In this document: in pieces, positions 41,648 through 50,010 of the stretch
Layout: every line of letters starts with the position of its first letter
Numbering within the stretch: the stretch's first letter is position 1
Origin: Flavobacteriales bacterium
GTDB taxonomy: Bacteria > Bacteroidota > Bacteroidia > Flavobacteriales > JABDKJ01
Reading direction: 5' to 3'
Length of the DNA: 64,000 bases
Assembly (NCBI GenBank): GCA_013002285.1
Contig: JABDKJ010000078.1
Span: forward strand, 124,001-188,000
Translations under genes and position numbers: made by a program
The notes under the pieces: model-generated
The model's database searches: none
What the model was told of the DNA's origin: nothing
Seen by the model: only the letters and a program-made list of their open reading frames with translations

Positions 41648-43753
41648 TCAATCGATCTTGATAAGTCGGAATTCGCGAGAAAGATTACCAATACTGATCC
41701 TAGCCAAATATACACCTTGCTTCGCTCCAACTAAGTTTAACTCAAACTGATCTCCGAGACAAGGTTCCAGTGGCAGTATATTTTTTCCTCTTAAGTCAAA
41801 GACTTCTATGTCACAATCGAGCGGTAAGTTCTGCAAATTAAAAATTCCGTTAGAAGGATTTGGATCTATCACAACATTTTCAAACTTATCCAGTTTGGCG
41901 ATTGAGGTCACACCAGTGATCTCATTGATCAGATATGTGTTGTTTACGTTTAGATCATCTAGAGTTTGGTCGATACCGGAAGGCCAATTAATGACCAAAG
42001 AATCAATAGACCAAGATCCTTCAAGGCCGAAATGAAGAGTCTGTTGATCTTGGGCAAATCTATGATGTCCTCCATCAAATACTTTTTTTTGAGAAGTGCC
42101 ACCAGAATAGATCGTTACCACACTGCCCAAACCATCTGCATTCGAACTTTCACCTTCAAGATCGATCTTTACCCAGTTGTTTGAATTAGAAGTGGTGTTT
42201 CTATAAATGTCGATCGAACCATATTCTCCAGGGAATCCCCCAGCATTAACTCTCGAAATATCCATGAGACCATCGTTGTTAATATCCATACTAGAACAAG
42301 CATCGGAAAGTCCTTCCGAAGCATTGGTAACTTCAACGGCATTTGAAAAGTCTAGTGTTCCATCTACGTTTTCTATAAATATCAGAGGCTTACTCTCCAA
42401 CAGATCAAAAGGAAAAATAATGAGATCTTGATCTTTGTCATTATCGAAATCTTCTGTTATAAAACTTGAAGTAGGAATATCAGATAGTATTTCATTGCTA
42501 ACTATTTCAATGTTTGGGCCAACCTCCTGAAAACTCATTAATTGAATGGGTCCGGGAACTGGCGTCAGGTCTATATTATTGGTGCTCAATAGCTCCAAAC
42601 CGTCATCTGCTTTGACACTCACCCTCAATGACTTACTATTTGCTCTATTGATCTGGATCCTCCATTGATCGTTTATGTCATCGAAACTTAGGTTAACATA
42701 GTTTTCCATCAATGTGTCTGTAGGCCAATTTAAAAATGAGGGATCATTTTCATCTATTAAATGAGGGCCATGTACTTCAATTGACGTATGGTCCATCCCC
42801 GTATTTGCATTCATTGTATTCGGATAAGAATAAACTTGGAATGTAAAAGTTGAAGGAGCCGTAAAAATGATCTCTGCATCAATATCGCTAAATGCTAAGT
42901 AGGTGTCTATGGTGGAGTTGCTTGATGTAAAAAAATTAGAATTTGTTTTTTTACTGATCAACATTTCAAAATCACCATCATTGTCAAAGTCTTGAATGCT
43001 CATATCTCCAGCACCGAAAGTTCCTTCATGTGCAAGTGTAAATTGATTGGAGATCCTGTTATAGATGCGATATCTGCCGTCATTCGAAATGATCAGCTCC
43101 ATATCCCCATCGTTATCTATGTCGGCCTGCTGAGAAAATTTCGATTGAAAAAACTCAACTGATCCATCCAATTCAAAACTATAGTCACTTTGTTGCAGAT
43201 ATAAAGCTGAAAGAATAAATCCAGGAAGATCAGAAAAATCTTGGTTGACAAAAAGGTCTGTCCTTCCATCTAAATTTGCGTCCAGAGCCATCATGGTTCT
43301 GCTTTTACCTATAGAAGGGCACATGGCACAAGTAGTATCAGGGACATTTCCAGTTGTAAATGGCGTCTGATATAGAATATTCTTATTCGCACTCCCTGAC
43401 AAAAGTAATATGTTTTGATACGGGCTTTCTTTAGTCCTGAAAAATGAAGCACCGTGCATGTCTTTTACATCAAGGATCTGTGCATCAATAGAATTAAAAG
43501 AATTACCATCATTATTCACATATAGTATCGGACCGATCTCAAAATCAGGTACAATGGAAATAAATGGGTTGTAGTGATTGGGAGCAAAAAGATCGGGATA
43601 ACCATTGTTATCATAATCACCCCAATACAAACCATAACTTTTTGTTGTATCGGTTATTCCCAGATCACTACTGACATGATCAAATGAGATCTGTGAATTC
43701 ATGATTAAAGACAACAAACAAAAAAAGACGATCAATGACTTTTGAAGATACAT
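41648..43753 (-). CDS. FG-GAP/VCBS repeat protein with ASPIC/UnbV and T9SS sorting domains
   Basis: The 701-residue secreted protein has a signal peptide (YLQKSLIVFFCLLSLIMNSQ), calcium-binding-like FG-GAP repeats (GLYWGDYDNNGYPDLFAPNH, DANLDGRTDLFVNQDF, ADIDNDGDMELIISNDG, DFDNDKDQDLIIFPFD, DINNDGLMDISRV), an ASPIC/UnbV domain (~530-620: NWVKIDLEGESSNADGLGSV, SIDSLVINWPSGIDQTL) and a terminal type A sorting domain (IDPNPSNGIFNLQNLPLDCD to EFRLIKID). Such proteins fold as beta-propellers and sit on the cell surface; the ligand is unknown. It is the next gene upstream of the TPR-CHAT gene on the same strand (59 bp gap), so the two may be co-transcribed. Confidence 0.9.
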   Translation of the reverse strand: MYLQKSLIVFFCLLSLIMNSQISFDHVSSDLGITDTTKSYGLYWGDYDNNGYPDLFAPNHYNPFISIVPDFEIGPILYVNNDGNSFNSIDAQILDVKDMHGASFFRTKESPYQNILLLSGSANKNILYQTPFTTGNVPDTTCAMCPSIGKSRTMMALDANLDGRTDLFVNQDFSDLPGFILSALYLQQSDYSFELDGSVEFFQSKFSQQADIDNDGDMELIISNDGRYRIYNRISNQFTLAHEGTFGAGDMSIQDFDNDGDFEMLISKKTNSNFFTSSNSTIDTYLAFSDIDAEIIFTAPSTFTFQVYSYPNTMNANTGMDHTSIEVHGPHLIDENDPSFLNWPTDTLMENYVNLSFDDINDQWRIQINRANSKSLRVSVKADDGLELLSTNNIDLTPVPGPIQLMSFQEVGPNIEIVSNEILSDIPTSSFITEDFDNDKDQDLIIFPFDLLESKPLIFIENVDGTLDFSNAVEVTNASEGLSDACSSMDINNDGLMDISRVNAGGFPGEYGSIDIYRNTTSNSNNWVKIDLEGESSNADGLGSVVTIYSGGTSQKKVFDGGHHRFAQDQQTLHFGLEGSWSIDSLVINWPSGIDQTLDDLNVNNTYLINEITGVTSIAKLDKFENVVIDPNPSNGIFNLQNLPLDCDIEVFDLRGKNILPLEPCLGDQFELNLVGAKQGVYLARISIGNLSREFRLIKID

Positions 43754-44060
43754 GATAAACGTATTGAATTATTGAGCTAAAAATACGGATTAGTCGGGTG
43801 CAGAGTTTTAGATATTCCCATGTTTTCAACGCAGAAGTGTTCTAATAAGGATTTTTACAATTCCCATTCAAGTAGAAATCTGTTCAGCCCTTTTCCAATT
43901 GACAAAATGTGGTCTCTGACCTCATGTGCGAGAATAATGACTGAATTAGATGTTGCCAGTTCTTGTCTTGAAGTTCAAAAAATGATGTCCGCGATCAGAT
44001 ATTGCAAGACCTGAAACCTTTTGTAAACTCTTTTCGTATGCCATAAATAGTTAAAAGAAA
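43754..44060. other. 307-bp intergenic region, nothing recognised
   Basis: The gap between two divergent starts holds only a 64-codon open frame (43820-44014, plus strand) with no family resemblance and a composition I would not call coding. No repeat, hairpin or RNA gene was recognised. Confidence 0.4.
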
Positions 44061-44315
44061 ATGGAAATAAGACATTCTAAATACCGAGAAACCGATGTTG
44101 CGAAAGTCATTTCCATGGATAAAAAAAATGAAGTGGAAGTTAGTTTTGAAATGAATGAGGTTGGAGAGATCGAGAATATAACTCTCAACAGCATGATGTC
44201 TCAAGAAAACTTGGCTAAAGCTATGGAGACCATAGAACAATTCAAGTCTTGGTTACCGGCAAATGAAATTGGAAACAGGTGCAAAATAAAACTAAGTATA
44301 CCTGTTACTTTTTAA
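44061..44315 (+). CDS. Small hypothetical protein
   Basis: This 84-residue protein (begins MEIRHSKYRETDVAKVISMD) has no signal peptide or membrane helix. It is predicted by eye as a beta-rich start, then a helix (MSQENLAKAMETIEQFKSWL), then a final strand. A terminator follows at 44391. It sits alone among T9SS surface-protein genes. I do not recognise a family; the clean start, normal codon use and downstream terminator support it as real. Confidence 0.55.
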   Translation: MEIRHSKYRETDVAKVISMDKKNEVEVSFEMNEVGEIENITLNSMMSQENLAKAMETIEQFKSWLPANEIGNRCKIKLSIPVTF

Positions 44316-44390
44316 TGTACGCTTTAAAGAGAGCAGATAACTTTTAAATTTTTCATTTTAGTTTGGTTAGTTTAATGGTTAGAAGAGAGG

Positions 44391-44416
44391 CCCCAAATAT
44401 AATTTGGGGTCTTTTT
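44391..44416 (+). terminator. Intrinsic terminator
   Basis: An 8-bp stem (CCCCAAAT at 44391-44398, ATTTGGGG at 44402-44409) with loop ATA is followed by TCTTTTTT. It ends the 84-residue gene's transcript and abuts the 3' end of the convergent FG-GAP gene. Confidence 0.75.
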
Positions 44417-44418
44417 TG

Positions 44419-46083
44419 TTATTGCACTATCAGTTTTCGTGACTTGCCAGTGACCGTACTTTCAATTAAATAAGATCCAGGTTTAAGTTTCGAAATATCA
44501 TGCCATCCATTTTCAGATATTGTGCGTAGAAATTTGCCTTGTGGATCCCAGACCCTAATTTCTTCTTCGGGTGAAAGCCCAGATATATTGATCTTGCCAA
44601 TTGTTGGATTTGGAAAGAAGTTGAAGTATACACTTAATTCTTCAATTCCCTCAGGGTTATCTCCTGTATAGATGAATAATAGATCTGAGATCTCATCTAT
44701 TAATGTGAGATCGGCTTTCCCATCATTATTATGGTCATGTATGATCGCACAACTACCTGCTTGTTCAACTTCCAAAGTAAACCACTCACTAAAAACGCCA
44801 AGGTTATTAGAATAGATGTTGAAGTCTGCCGAAGCATAATTACTTACGACCAAGTCTAGTTGATCATCTCCATTTAAGTCACCAAGGTCAATGGCCAAAG
44901 GAAAGCCCCCAGCCGCATAGTTAACGGCAGTGCCGAGTTCTCCTGTACCATCGTTGAAGAGAATGCTTGCTGTCCCACTTCCACTGTTGGCCGTGGCAAT
45001 ATCTACGTTTCCATCTCCATCAACATCCCCTGCTACCAACATCCATGGTGAGGAGCCAACAGACGACAAGTCTACTTCGTAAAATATTCCGTTGCCTTCA
45101 TTGATCAATACCAATACGTTGTCGGAATTGTAACAAGCTACAACCAGATCCATGAGGCCGTCATTGTTCATATCAGAAGCTACGATGCCCGTTTCTCCAC
45201 TGCAGCTCAAAACATCGAGGAATTCAGCTTCTTCAAAACCTCCTGCTCCGTCATTGGCAATAAGTGCAATGTTGCTAGCAACTCTATTTGCTGTGGCAAT
45301 ATCCATCCAGCCGTCACCATTGAAATCCAATACCGCGAGCCCACGAACACCTTGCCCTGATTGGATCAAGATCTCGTTTCCAAGCTGCGACCCATTGCCA
45401 TAAAGTACACTTACTGCATTGCTTTGTGTACTTCCAATAGCCAAATCTATTTCTCCATCTCTATTGAAGTCAGTTCCTTCATTTGTAGAAGGTTTGTTGG
45501 AAGTGTTCAATATTGTGGTAGAGAAATCACTAAATCCATCAATTGGATCATTGAGAAGTGTCCTGATATCGTTTGCATTTTCATTGATTACGACAAGATC
45601 ACTATATCCATTGTTATCTATGTCTCCTGCATAAGCGCCATAGCATTGGATAAGGCCTTCACCGTCCTCCCTCATTTCTATTATTTGCGGCTGGGAATAT
45701 GTTGTATTTGGGTTCACTTTGGTCCAAAAACGGAATTGGAAACCTTTAGCTAATGGCTCGCCAGTTATAGAAAGTATGGTATTCGAGAGAGTAACGGTTA
45801 CTTGCTCTCCATGAAAAAAATCTTCTTCAGGATCAAAGAAAAAAGCATTTCCTACACCGGAAATGAAGATCTCTCCATTCATTGGACCAGACCATCGACC
45901 AAAGACTTGAACAGAGTTCTGGTCCACAGTACTGCCATCAAGTATGTCTGAAAAAAATATAGTAATTCCTTCGTTGTTTTCAGCAAAGGAATTTGCGTCT
46001 GGTGTGGTCTCTGCAACAAATAATTGAGCATTGATCATAAAGCCAAAAAGCAGACTGAAGAAGATGGATATAACTTTTTTCAT
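44419..46083 (-). CDS. FG-GAP/VCBS repeat secreted protein with Ig-like and T9SS sorting domains
   Basis: From the ATG at 46083 the product is 554 residues: a signal peptide (KKVISIFFSLLFGFMINAQ), an SbsA/Big_5-like Ig domain (~25-125: SFAENNEGITIFFSDILDGS, FFDPEEDFFHGEQVTVTLSN), then seven or so FG-GAP blades (GDIDNNGYSDLVVINEN, TDFNRDGEIDLAIGSTQSNA, LDFNGDGWMDIATANRVASN, SDMNNDGLMDLVVACYNSDN, GDVDGDGNVDIATANSGSGT, GDLNGDDQLDLVVSNYASAD) and a sorting domain (FFPNPTIGKINISGLSPEEE to SRKLIVQ). It is a predicted surface beta-propeller, ligand unknown. An ATG 30 codons upstream would spoil the signal peptide. Confidence 0.9.
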   Translation of the reverse strand: MKKVISIFFSLLFGFMINAQLFVAETTPDANSFAENNEGITIFFSDILDGSTVDQNSVQVFGRWSGPMNGEIFISGVGNAFFFDPEEDFFHGEQVTVTLSNTILSITGEPLAKGFQFRFWTKVNPNTTYSQPQIIEMREDGEGLIQCYGAYAGDIDNNGYSDLVVINENANDIRTLLNDPIDGFSDFSTTILNTSNKPSTNEGTDFNRDGEIDLAIGSTQSNAVSVLYGNGSQLGNEILIQSGQGVRGLAVLDFNGDGWMDIATANRVASNIALIANDGAGGFEEAEFLDVLSCSGETGIVASDMNNDGLMDLVVACYNSDNVLVLINEGNGIFYEVDLSSVGSSPWMLVAGDVDGDGNVDIATANSGSGTASILFNDGTGELGTAVNYAAGGFPLAIDLGDLNGDDQLDLVVSNYASADFNIYSNNLGVFSEWFTLEVEQAGSCAIIHDHNNDGKADLTLIDEISDLLFIYTGDNPEGIEELSVYFNFFPNPTIGKINISGLSPEEEIRVWDPQGKFLRTISENGWHDISKLKPGSYLIESTVTGKSRKLIVQ

Positions 46084-46199
46084 AGTTGAATATAACCAAG
46101 GTTCCCTAGAAACAAGACTGAATAATTGGGGGATCATTATGATCCTGTTGATTACATTTACCGTTCGAAACAATTTTAATTTTGACCTTGACCTGAACG

Positions 46200-46814
46200 A
46201 TGAAAAGACCTTTAGTACATCCCTTAGACAGAAATGCCACGAAAGAAGCCCGGGAAATGGCCGATTTTTATGAAGAGACGCTAGGATTCACTCCGAATAG
46301 TCTTTTTACAATGATGCACAGACCAAGGATCTCCGCGGCCTTTATGGAAATGAATAAAGCGGTGATGGAGAACAAAGGGCGTGTCACTAGTTCTTTAAAA
46401 AGATTGCTGGCCTATCTGTCCAGTAGAACGACTGGATGTAGATATTGTGAAGCACATGCCATCAGGGCTGCTGAACGTTATGGCTCTGAACAGGATAAAT
46501 TGAACAATATCTGGGATTACAAAACACATCCAGCTTTTTCAAAGGCAGAAAGAGCTGTTTTTGATCTTGCAATTGCCGCTTCTCAAGTTCCTAATGCTGT
46601 GACAGACGAGATATCTGAGAACATGAGGAAGTATTGGGACGATGGTGAGATCGTAGAGATACTTGGAGTGATCGCTTTGTTCGGTTATTTGAACAGATGG
46701 AACGACAGCATGGGCACTCAACTTGAGGAGCCTGCAGCAGATGATGGAGAAAAGTACTTAGGTAAGAATGGGTGGACTAGAGGAAAACACGCATATCGAA
46801 ATGAAGAAAACTAA
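46200..46814 (+). CDS. AhpD-like carboxymuconolactone decarboxylase family protein
   Basis: The 204-residue all-helical protein belongs to the CMD/AhpD-like superfamily, peroxidase-related branch. The redox motif is C80-x2-C83 with H86 ([17 protein letters not shown]). Two CMD-like helical units flank it ([38 protein letters not shown]). The CXXC argues for disulfide chemistry or peroxide reduction rather than decarboxylation. It overlaps the acetaldehyde dehydrogenase gene by 14 bp and leads a four-gene operon for aromatic or tryptophan catabolism, so a protective role against oxidation products is plausible. Confidence 0.85.
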   Translation: MKRPLVHPLDRNATKEAREMADFYEETLGFTPNSLFTMMHRPRISAAFMEMNKAVMENKGRVTSSLKRLLAYLSSRTTGCRYCEAHAIRAAERYGSEQDKLNNIWDYKTHPAFSKAERAVFDLAIAASQVPNAVTDEISENMRKYWDDGEIVEILGVIALFGYLNRWNDSMGTQLEEPAADDGEKYLGKNGWTRGKHAYRNEEN

Positions 46815-47736
46815 AGTCGCAATTATTGGTTCCGGTAATATCGGGACAGATCTCATGATCAAGATCTTACGCCTATCTGAAAGTTTGGAAATGTCTGTTA
46901 TGGTGGGTATAGATCCCAATTCAGATGGATTGGCAAGAGCCAAAAGAATGGATGTTGCAACAACGCATTCGGGCATAGATGGCTTACTGGAAATGGAAGA
47001 ATGGCATAACATTTCAATTGTTTTCGATGCCACTTCAGCAAAAGCCCATCTTTATAATTGGTCTAAAATAGAACCATTCAAAGACAAGAAGATCATTGAC
47101 CTGACCCCTGCAGCGATCGGACCGTTCCTTATACCTGCGATAAATAACGAAATTGATGAAGAGTTGAGAAATGTGAATATGGTCACTTGTGGTGGTCAAG
47201 CGACTATCCCGATCGTTGCCGCAGTGTCTCGAGTAGCGAAAGTGCATTATGGAGAGATCGTAGCATCGATTTCCAGCAAGTCCGCAGGTCCGGGTACTAG
47301 AGCTAATATTGATGAGTTCACCGAGACTACAGCACATGCTATAGAAAAGATAGGAGGAGCTGATAAGGGCAAAGCCATTATTGTTTTAAATCCTGCTGAA
47401 CCACCATTGGTTATGCGAGACACAGTTTTCACATTAAGTGAGATCGCAGATAAGGAAAAAGTGACTGCCTCAATAAAGGAGATGGTTTCAGAAGTTCAAA
47501 AATATGTTCCTGGTTACGAACTTCATCAAGAAGTGCAATTTGATGAAATACCTGAAGATCAGCCGGTATTTATTGAGGGGCTAGGATATAGGCATGGTCT
47601 GAAAACATCCGTGTTCTTGAAAGTTGTTGGAGCAGGACATTATCTTCCCGAATATGCAGGCAATCTAGACATAATGACCAGTGCTGCAAGAGCAACTGGA
47701 GAGAAAATGGCCATGGCAAAAATGGCGATAAATTAA
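46801..47736 (+). CDS. Acetaldehyde dehydrogenase (acetylating), meta-cleavage type
   Basis: This enzyme (DmpF/MhpF/NahO family) converts acetaldehyde, NAD and CoA to acetyl-CoA and forms a channeling complex with the aldolase encoded next. I use the ATG at 46801, which gives 311 residues and an immediate Rossmann motif ([19 protein letters not shown]). The catalytic cysteine is C130 ([14 protein letters not shown]); [20 protein letters not shown] and [15 protein letters not shown] are family blocks. It overlaps the previous gene by 14 bp and is 8 bp from the next. Confidence 0.95.
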   Translation: MKKTKVAIIGSGNIGTDLMIKILRLSESLEMSVMVGIDPNSDGLARAKRMDVATTHSGIDGLLEMEEWHNISIVFDATSAKAHLYNWSKIEPFKDKKIIDLTPAAIGPFLIPAINNEIDEELRNVNMVTCGGQATIPIVAAVSRVAKVHYGEIVASISSKSAGPGTRANIDEFTETTAHAIEKIGGADKGKAIIVLNPAEPPLVMRDTVFTLSEIADKEKVTASIKEMVSEVQKYVPGYELHQEVQFDEIPEDQPVFIEGLGYRHGLKTSVFLKVVGAGHYLPEYAGNLDIMTSAARATGEKMAMAKMAIN

Positions 47737-47744
47737 ATGCATCA

Positions 47745-48761
47745 ATGGAGAAGAACAAGCACGACATATATATTCAAGATGTAACTCTCAGAGATGGAAT
47801 GCATGCCATCAAGCATCAATATGGAAAAGAAAAACTAAAGGAGATCTGTATTGCACTGGACAAAGCAGGAGTAGATGCAATTGAAGTTGCCCATGGAGAT
47901 GGGTTGTCTGGCGGAAGCTTTAACTATGGCTTCGGAGCGCATACAGATCGAGAATGGTTAGAAGGATTAGATGAAGTGCTCAGTGATGCCGTACTGACCA
48001 CTTTGATCTTGCCAGGGATCGCAACAATTGAAGATCTCAAGAATGCAGCTGAACTTGGAGTGCGTTCGGTTAGAATAGCCACGCATTGTACAGAAGCAGA
48101 TATTTCTATACAGCACATTGAGGCGGCTAAAGAATTGGGAATGGATGTAGGAGGGTTTTTGATGATGGCCCATATGAACGAGCCTAAGAAATTGGCCAAA
48201 CAGGCCCTAATTATGGAAAATGCGGGAGCTGACTGTGTTTACGTGACTGATTCGGCCGGTGCTCTATTAATGGATGGAGTAAAAGATCGAATAATTGCAT
48301 TTCGTGATGTTTTAAAACCAGAGACGGAGATCGGCATCCATTGTCATCATAATTTATCATTAGGTGTCGCAAACACGATCGTTGCAATGCAACATGGTGC
48401 AAATAGACTAGACGCCTCTTTAGCGGGAATGGGCGCTGGTGCAGGAAATGCCCCACTTGAAGTGCTCATTGCTGTGTTGGACAAAATGGGTATTGAACAT
48501 GGTTCTGATCTTTACCAACTCATGGATGCTGCAGATGACCTTATTAGACCATTGCAGTCAAGACCCGTTAGAGTGGACAGAGAAACGCTTTCATTAGGAT
48601 ATGCGGGAGTGTATTCGTCATTCCTGTTGCACTCAGAAAGAGCGGCAAAAAAATATGGTCTAGACACACGTTCTATACTTGTAGAATTGGGAAAGCGCAA
48701 AATGGTGGGTGGTCAGGAAGATATGATCGTAGATGTTGCGCTTGATATGCTTAAAAAATAA
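47745..48761 (+). CDS. 4-hydroxy-2-oxovalerate aldolase
   Basis: This enzyme (DmpG/MhpE/NahM family) splits 4-hydroxy-2-oxovalerate into pyruvate and acetaldehyde, which is passed to the dehydrogenase encoded upstream. The 338-residue HMGL-like TIM barrel has the metal and base residues R16-D17 ([12 protein letters not shown]), H199 and H201 ([15 protein letters not shown]) and the [20 protein letters not shown] loop. The C-terminal communication domain (~290-338) needed for complex formation is present. It is 2 bp from the next gene, clearly one operon. Confidence 0.96.
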   Translation: MEKNKHDIYIQDVTLRDGMHAIKHQYGKEKLKEICIALDKAGVDAIEVAHGDGLSGGSFNYGFGAHTDREWLEGLDEVLSDAVLTTLILPGIATIEDLKNAAELGVRSVRIATHCTEADISIQHIEAAKELGMDVGGFLMMAHMNEPKKLAKQALIMENAGADCVYVTDSAGALLMDGVKDRIIAFRDVLKPETEIGIHCHHNLSLGVANTIVAMQHGANRLDASLAGMGAGAGNAPLEVLIAVLDKMGIEHGSDLYQLMDAADDLIRPLQSRPVRVDRETLSLGYAGVYSSFLLHSERAAKKYGLDTRSILVELGKRKMVGGQEDMIVDVALDMLKK

Positions 48762-48763
48762 TT

Positions 48764-49573
48764 ATGGAGTCTGGGACAACACTCTCTGAAGAACAAGTAG
48801 TAGAAGCTGCATTGAGATTAAACAATGCTGAAAAAAGTCAAGAACAAATTCCAACATTAACTTCAATACATCCGAATATAACATTTAGTGATGCATATGC
48901 CATACAGGATAAGTGGGTTCAACTAAAAGTAGGGATCGGGCGTGCAATTGTGGGCCACAAAGTTGGATTGACATCTAAGGTTATGCAAGAGGCTTTCGGA
49001 ATAGATGAACCAGATTTCGGTGTTCTTCTCGATGATATGATATTCAATAGCGGAGAAGTCATCCCAATTGGAAAGTATATAGAACCTAGAATTGAGGTAG
49101 AATTAGCTTTTGTTTTCAAAGATGAATTAGACCTTGAAAACATTTCACATGAAATGATAAAAGCATCAACTAAATATGTGATCCCAGCAATGGAACTGAT
49201 CGATTTCCGAACCGTTGGTAATGATCCAGGCCATAAACGAACTGTTAAAGATACCATTGCTGATAATGCAGCAAATGCGGCCGTTGTAAGAGGAGATAAA
49301 GCGATCCCACAGGAAATTGGATTGGATACTGTGAGTGCAGTCTTATATAAAAATGGAGAGAAAGCTACCGATGGAGTGGCCTCTGCCATATTGGGACACC
49401 CCTTGAACAGCATGGCCTGGCTGTTGAACAAATACAAGTCAATTGGCAGAAAAATCAAAGAGGGACAATTGGTTTTAGCCGGTTCGTTCACGGCTCCTAT
49501 CCCAGTTCAGAAAAGAGATGAAATTGTTGCTGACTTCGGTCAGTATGGTAAGGTTTCTTGTAAGTTCGAATAG
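48764..49573 (+). CDS. 2-keto-4-pentenoate hydratase / 2-oxo-3-hexenedioate decarboxylase family
   Basis: This 269-residue member of the MhpD/DmpE/DmpH superfamily hydrates 2-oxopent-4-enoate to 4-hydroxy-2-oxovalerate or decarboxylates 2-oxo-3-hexenedioate. The two activities cannot be separated by eye. Key blocks are GRAIVGHKVGLTSKVMQEAF, PDFGVLLDDMIF, PRIEVELAFVFKDEL (metal-binding glutamates), IPAMELIDFR and the DNAANAAVVRGDK loop. It closes the operon, so the three enzymes together take a ring-cleavage product to pyruvate and acetyl-CoA. The ring-cleavage dioxygenase is not in the window; tryptophan/kynurenine degradation is one likely source. Confidence 0.9.
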   Translation: MESGTTLSEEQVVEAALRLNNAEKSQEQIPTLTSIHPNITFSDAYAIQDKWVQLKVGIGRAIVGHKVGLTSKVMQEAFGIDEPDFGVLLDDMIFNSGEVIPIGKYIEPRIEVELAFVFKDELDLENISHEMIKASTKYVIPAMELIDFRTVGNDPGHKRTVKDTIADNAANAAVVRGDKAIPQEIGLDTVSAVLYKNGEKATDGVASAILGHPLNSMAWLLNKYKSIGRKIKEGQLVLAGSFTAPIPVQKRDEIVADFGQYGKVSCKFE

Positions 49574-49575
49574 AA

Positions 49576-49983
49576 TTACTCTAACTTCTCATATTTAGCT
49601 TGGCATGGTTCATCGCACGGGTAGGAGATGATCAGGTTCCTTCCAAGTTCATAGCTGTGCCCTAAAGGCGGCTGAACAACGCAAGAATCAGGAAAAATGA
49701 TCATGTCACCAGGGTCATATGTCCCCGAAGAGTCTTCATTAAAAGTTGACGAATTGTTGCATAGACTACCATTCGATATTAGCGTACTATCCTCAAAAAA
49801 GGTAACTGTTTTTCCCTGGAATACATCCACGAAATCACCACTTCCATCTCCGGGGTCGTTATATACTTGAATGAGTTTCCATTCGCCTATAAGCTCGGGG
49901 ATCTCATTTTCAGGAACGAAGTTGTCATCTTCACAACCTGTCAGAATGATCGAAAGTGTTATAAGTATAAAAACATTCTTCAT
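49576..49983 (-). CDS. Small lipoprotein, lipocalin-like
   Basis: The 135-residue product has a lipoprotein signal peptide with lipobox ILTGC followed by EDD. The mature part (GEWKLIQVYNDPGDG, GKTVTFFEDSTLISNGS, GTYDPGDMIIFPDSC) matches the small lipocalin-like beta-barrel lipoproteins common in Bacteroidota, which often start with an L-x-GEW-x-L motif. Four or more cysteines near the C-terminus (SCVVQPP, YPCDEPCQAKYEKLE) may form disulfides. The function is unknown. It is tail to tail with the hydratase gene (2 bp). Confidence 0.8.
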   Translation of the reverse strand: MKNVFILITLSIILTGCEDDNFVPENEIPELIGEWKLIQVYNDPGDGSGDFVDVFQGKTVTFFEDSTLISNGSLCNNSSTFNEDSSGTYDPGDMIIFPDSCVVQPPLGHSYELGRNLIISYPCDEPCQAKYEKLE

Positions 49984-50010
49984 TTTTGATCTCTGGTTTT
50001 GGTCTAAGTT

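Noticed and set aside
43820..44014. 64-codon plus-strand frame in the 307-bp gap
   Set aside because: Amino-acid composition is not protein-like, there is no ribosome-binding or promoter signal, and no terminator follows.
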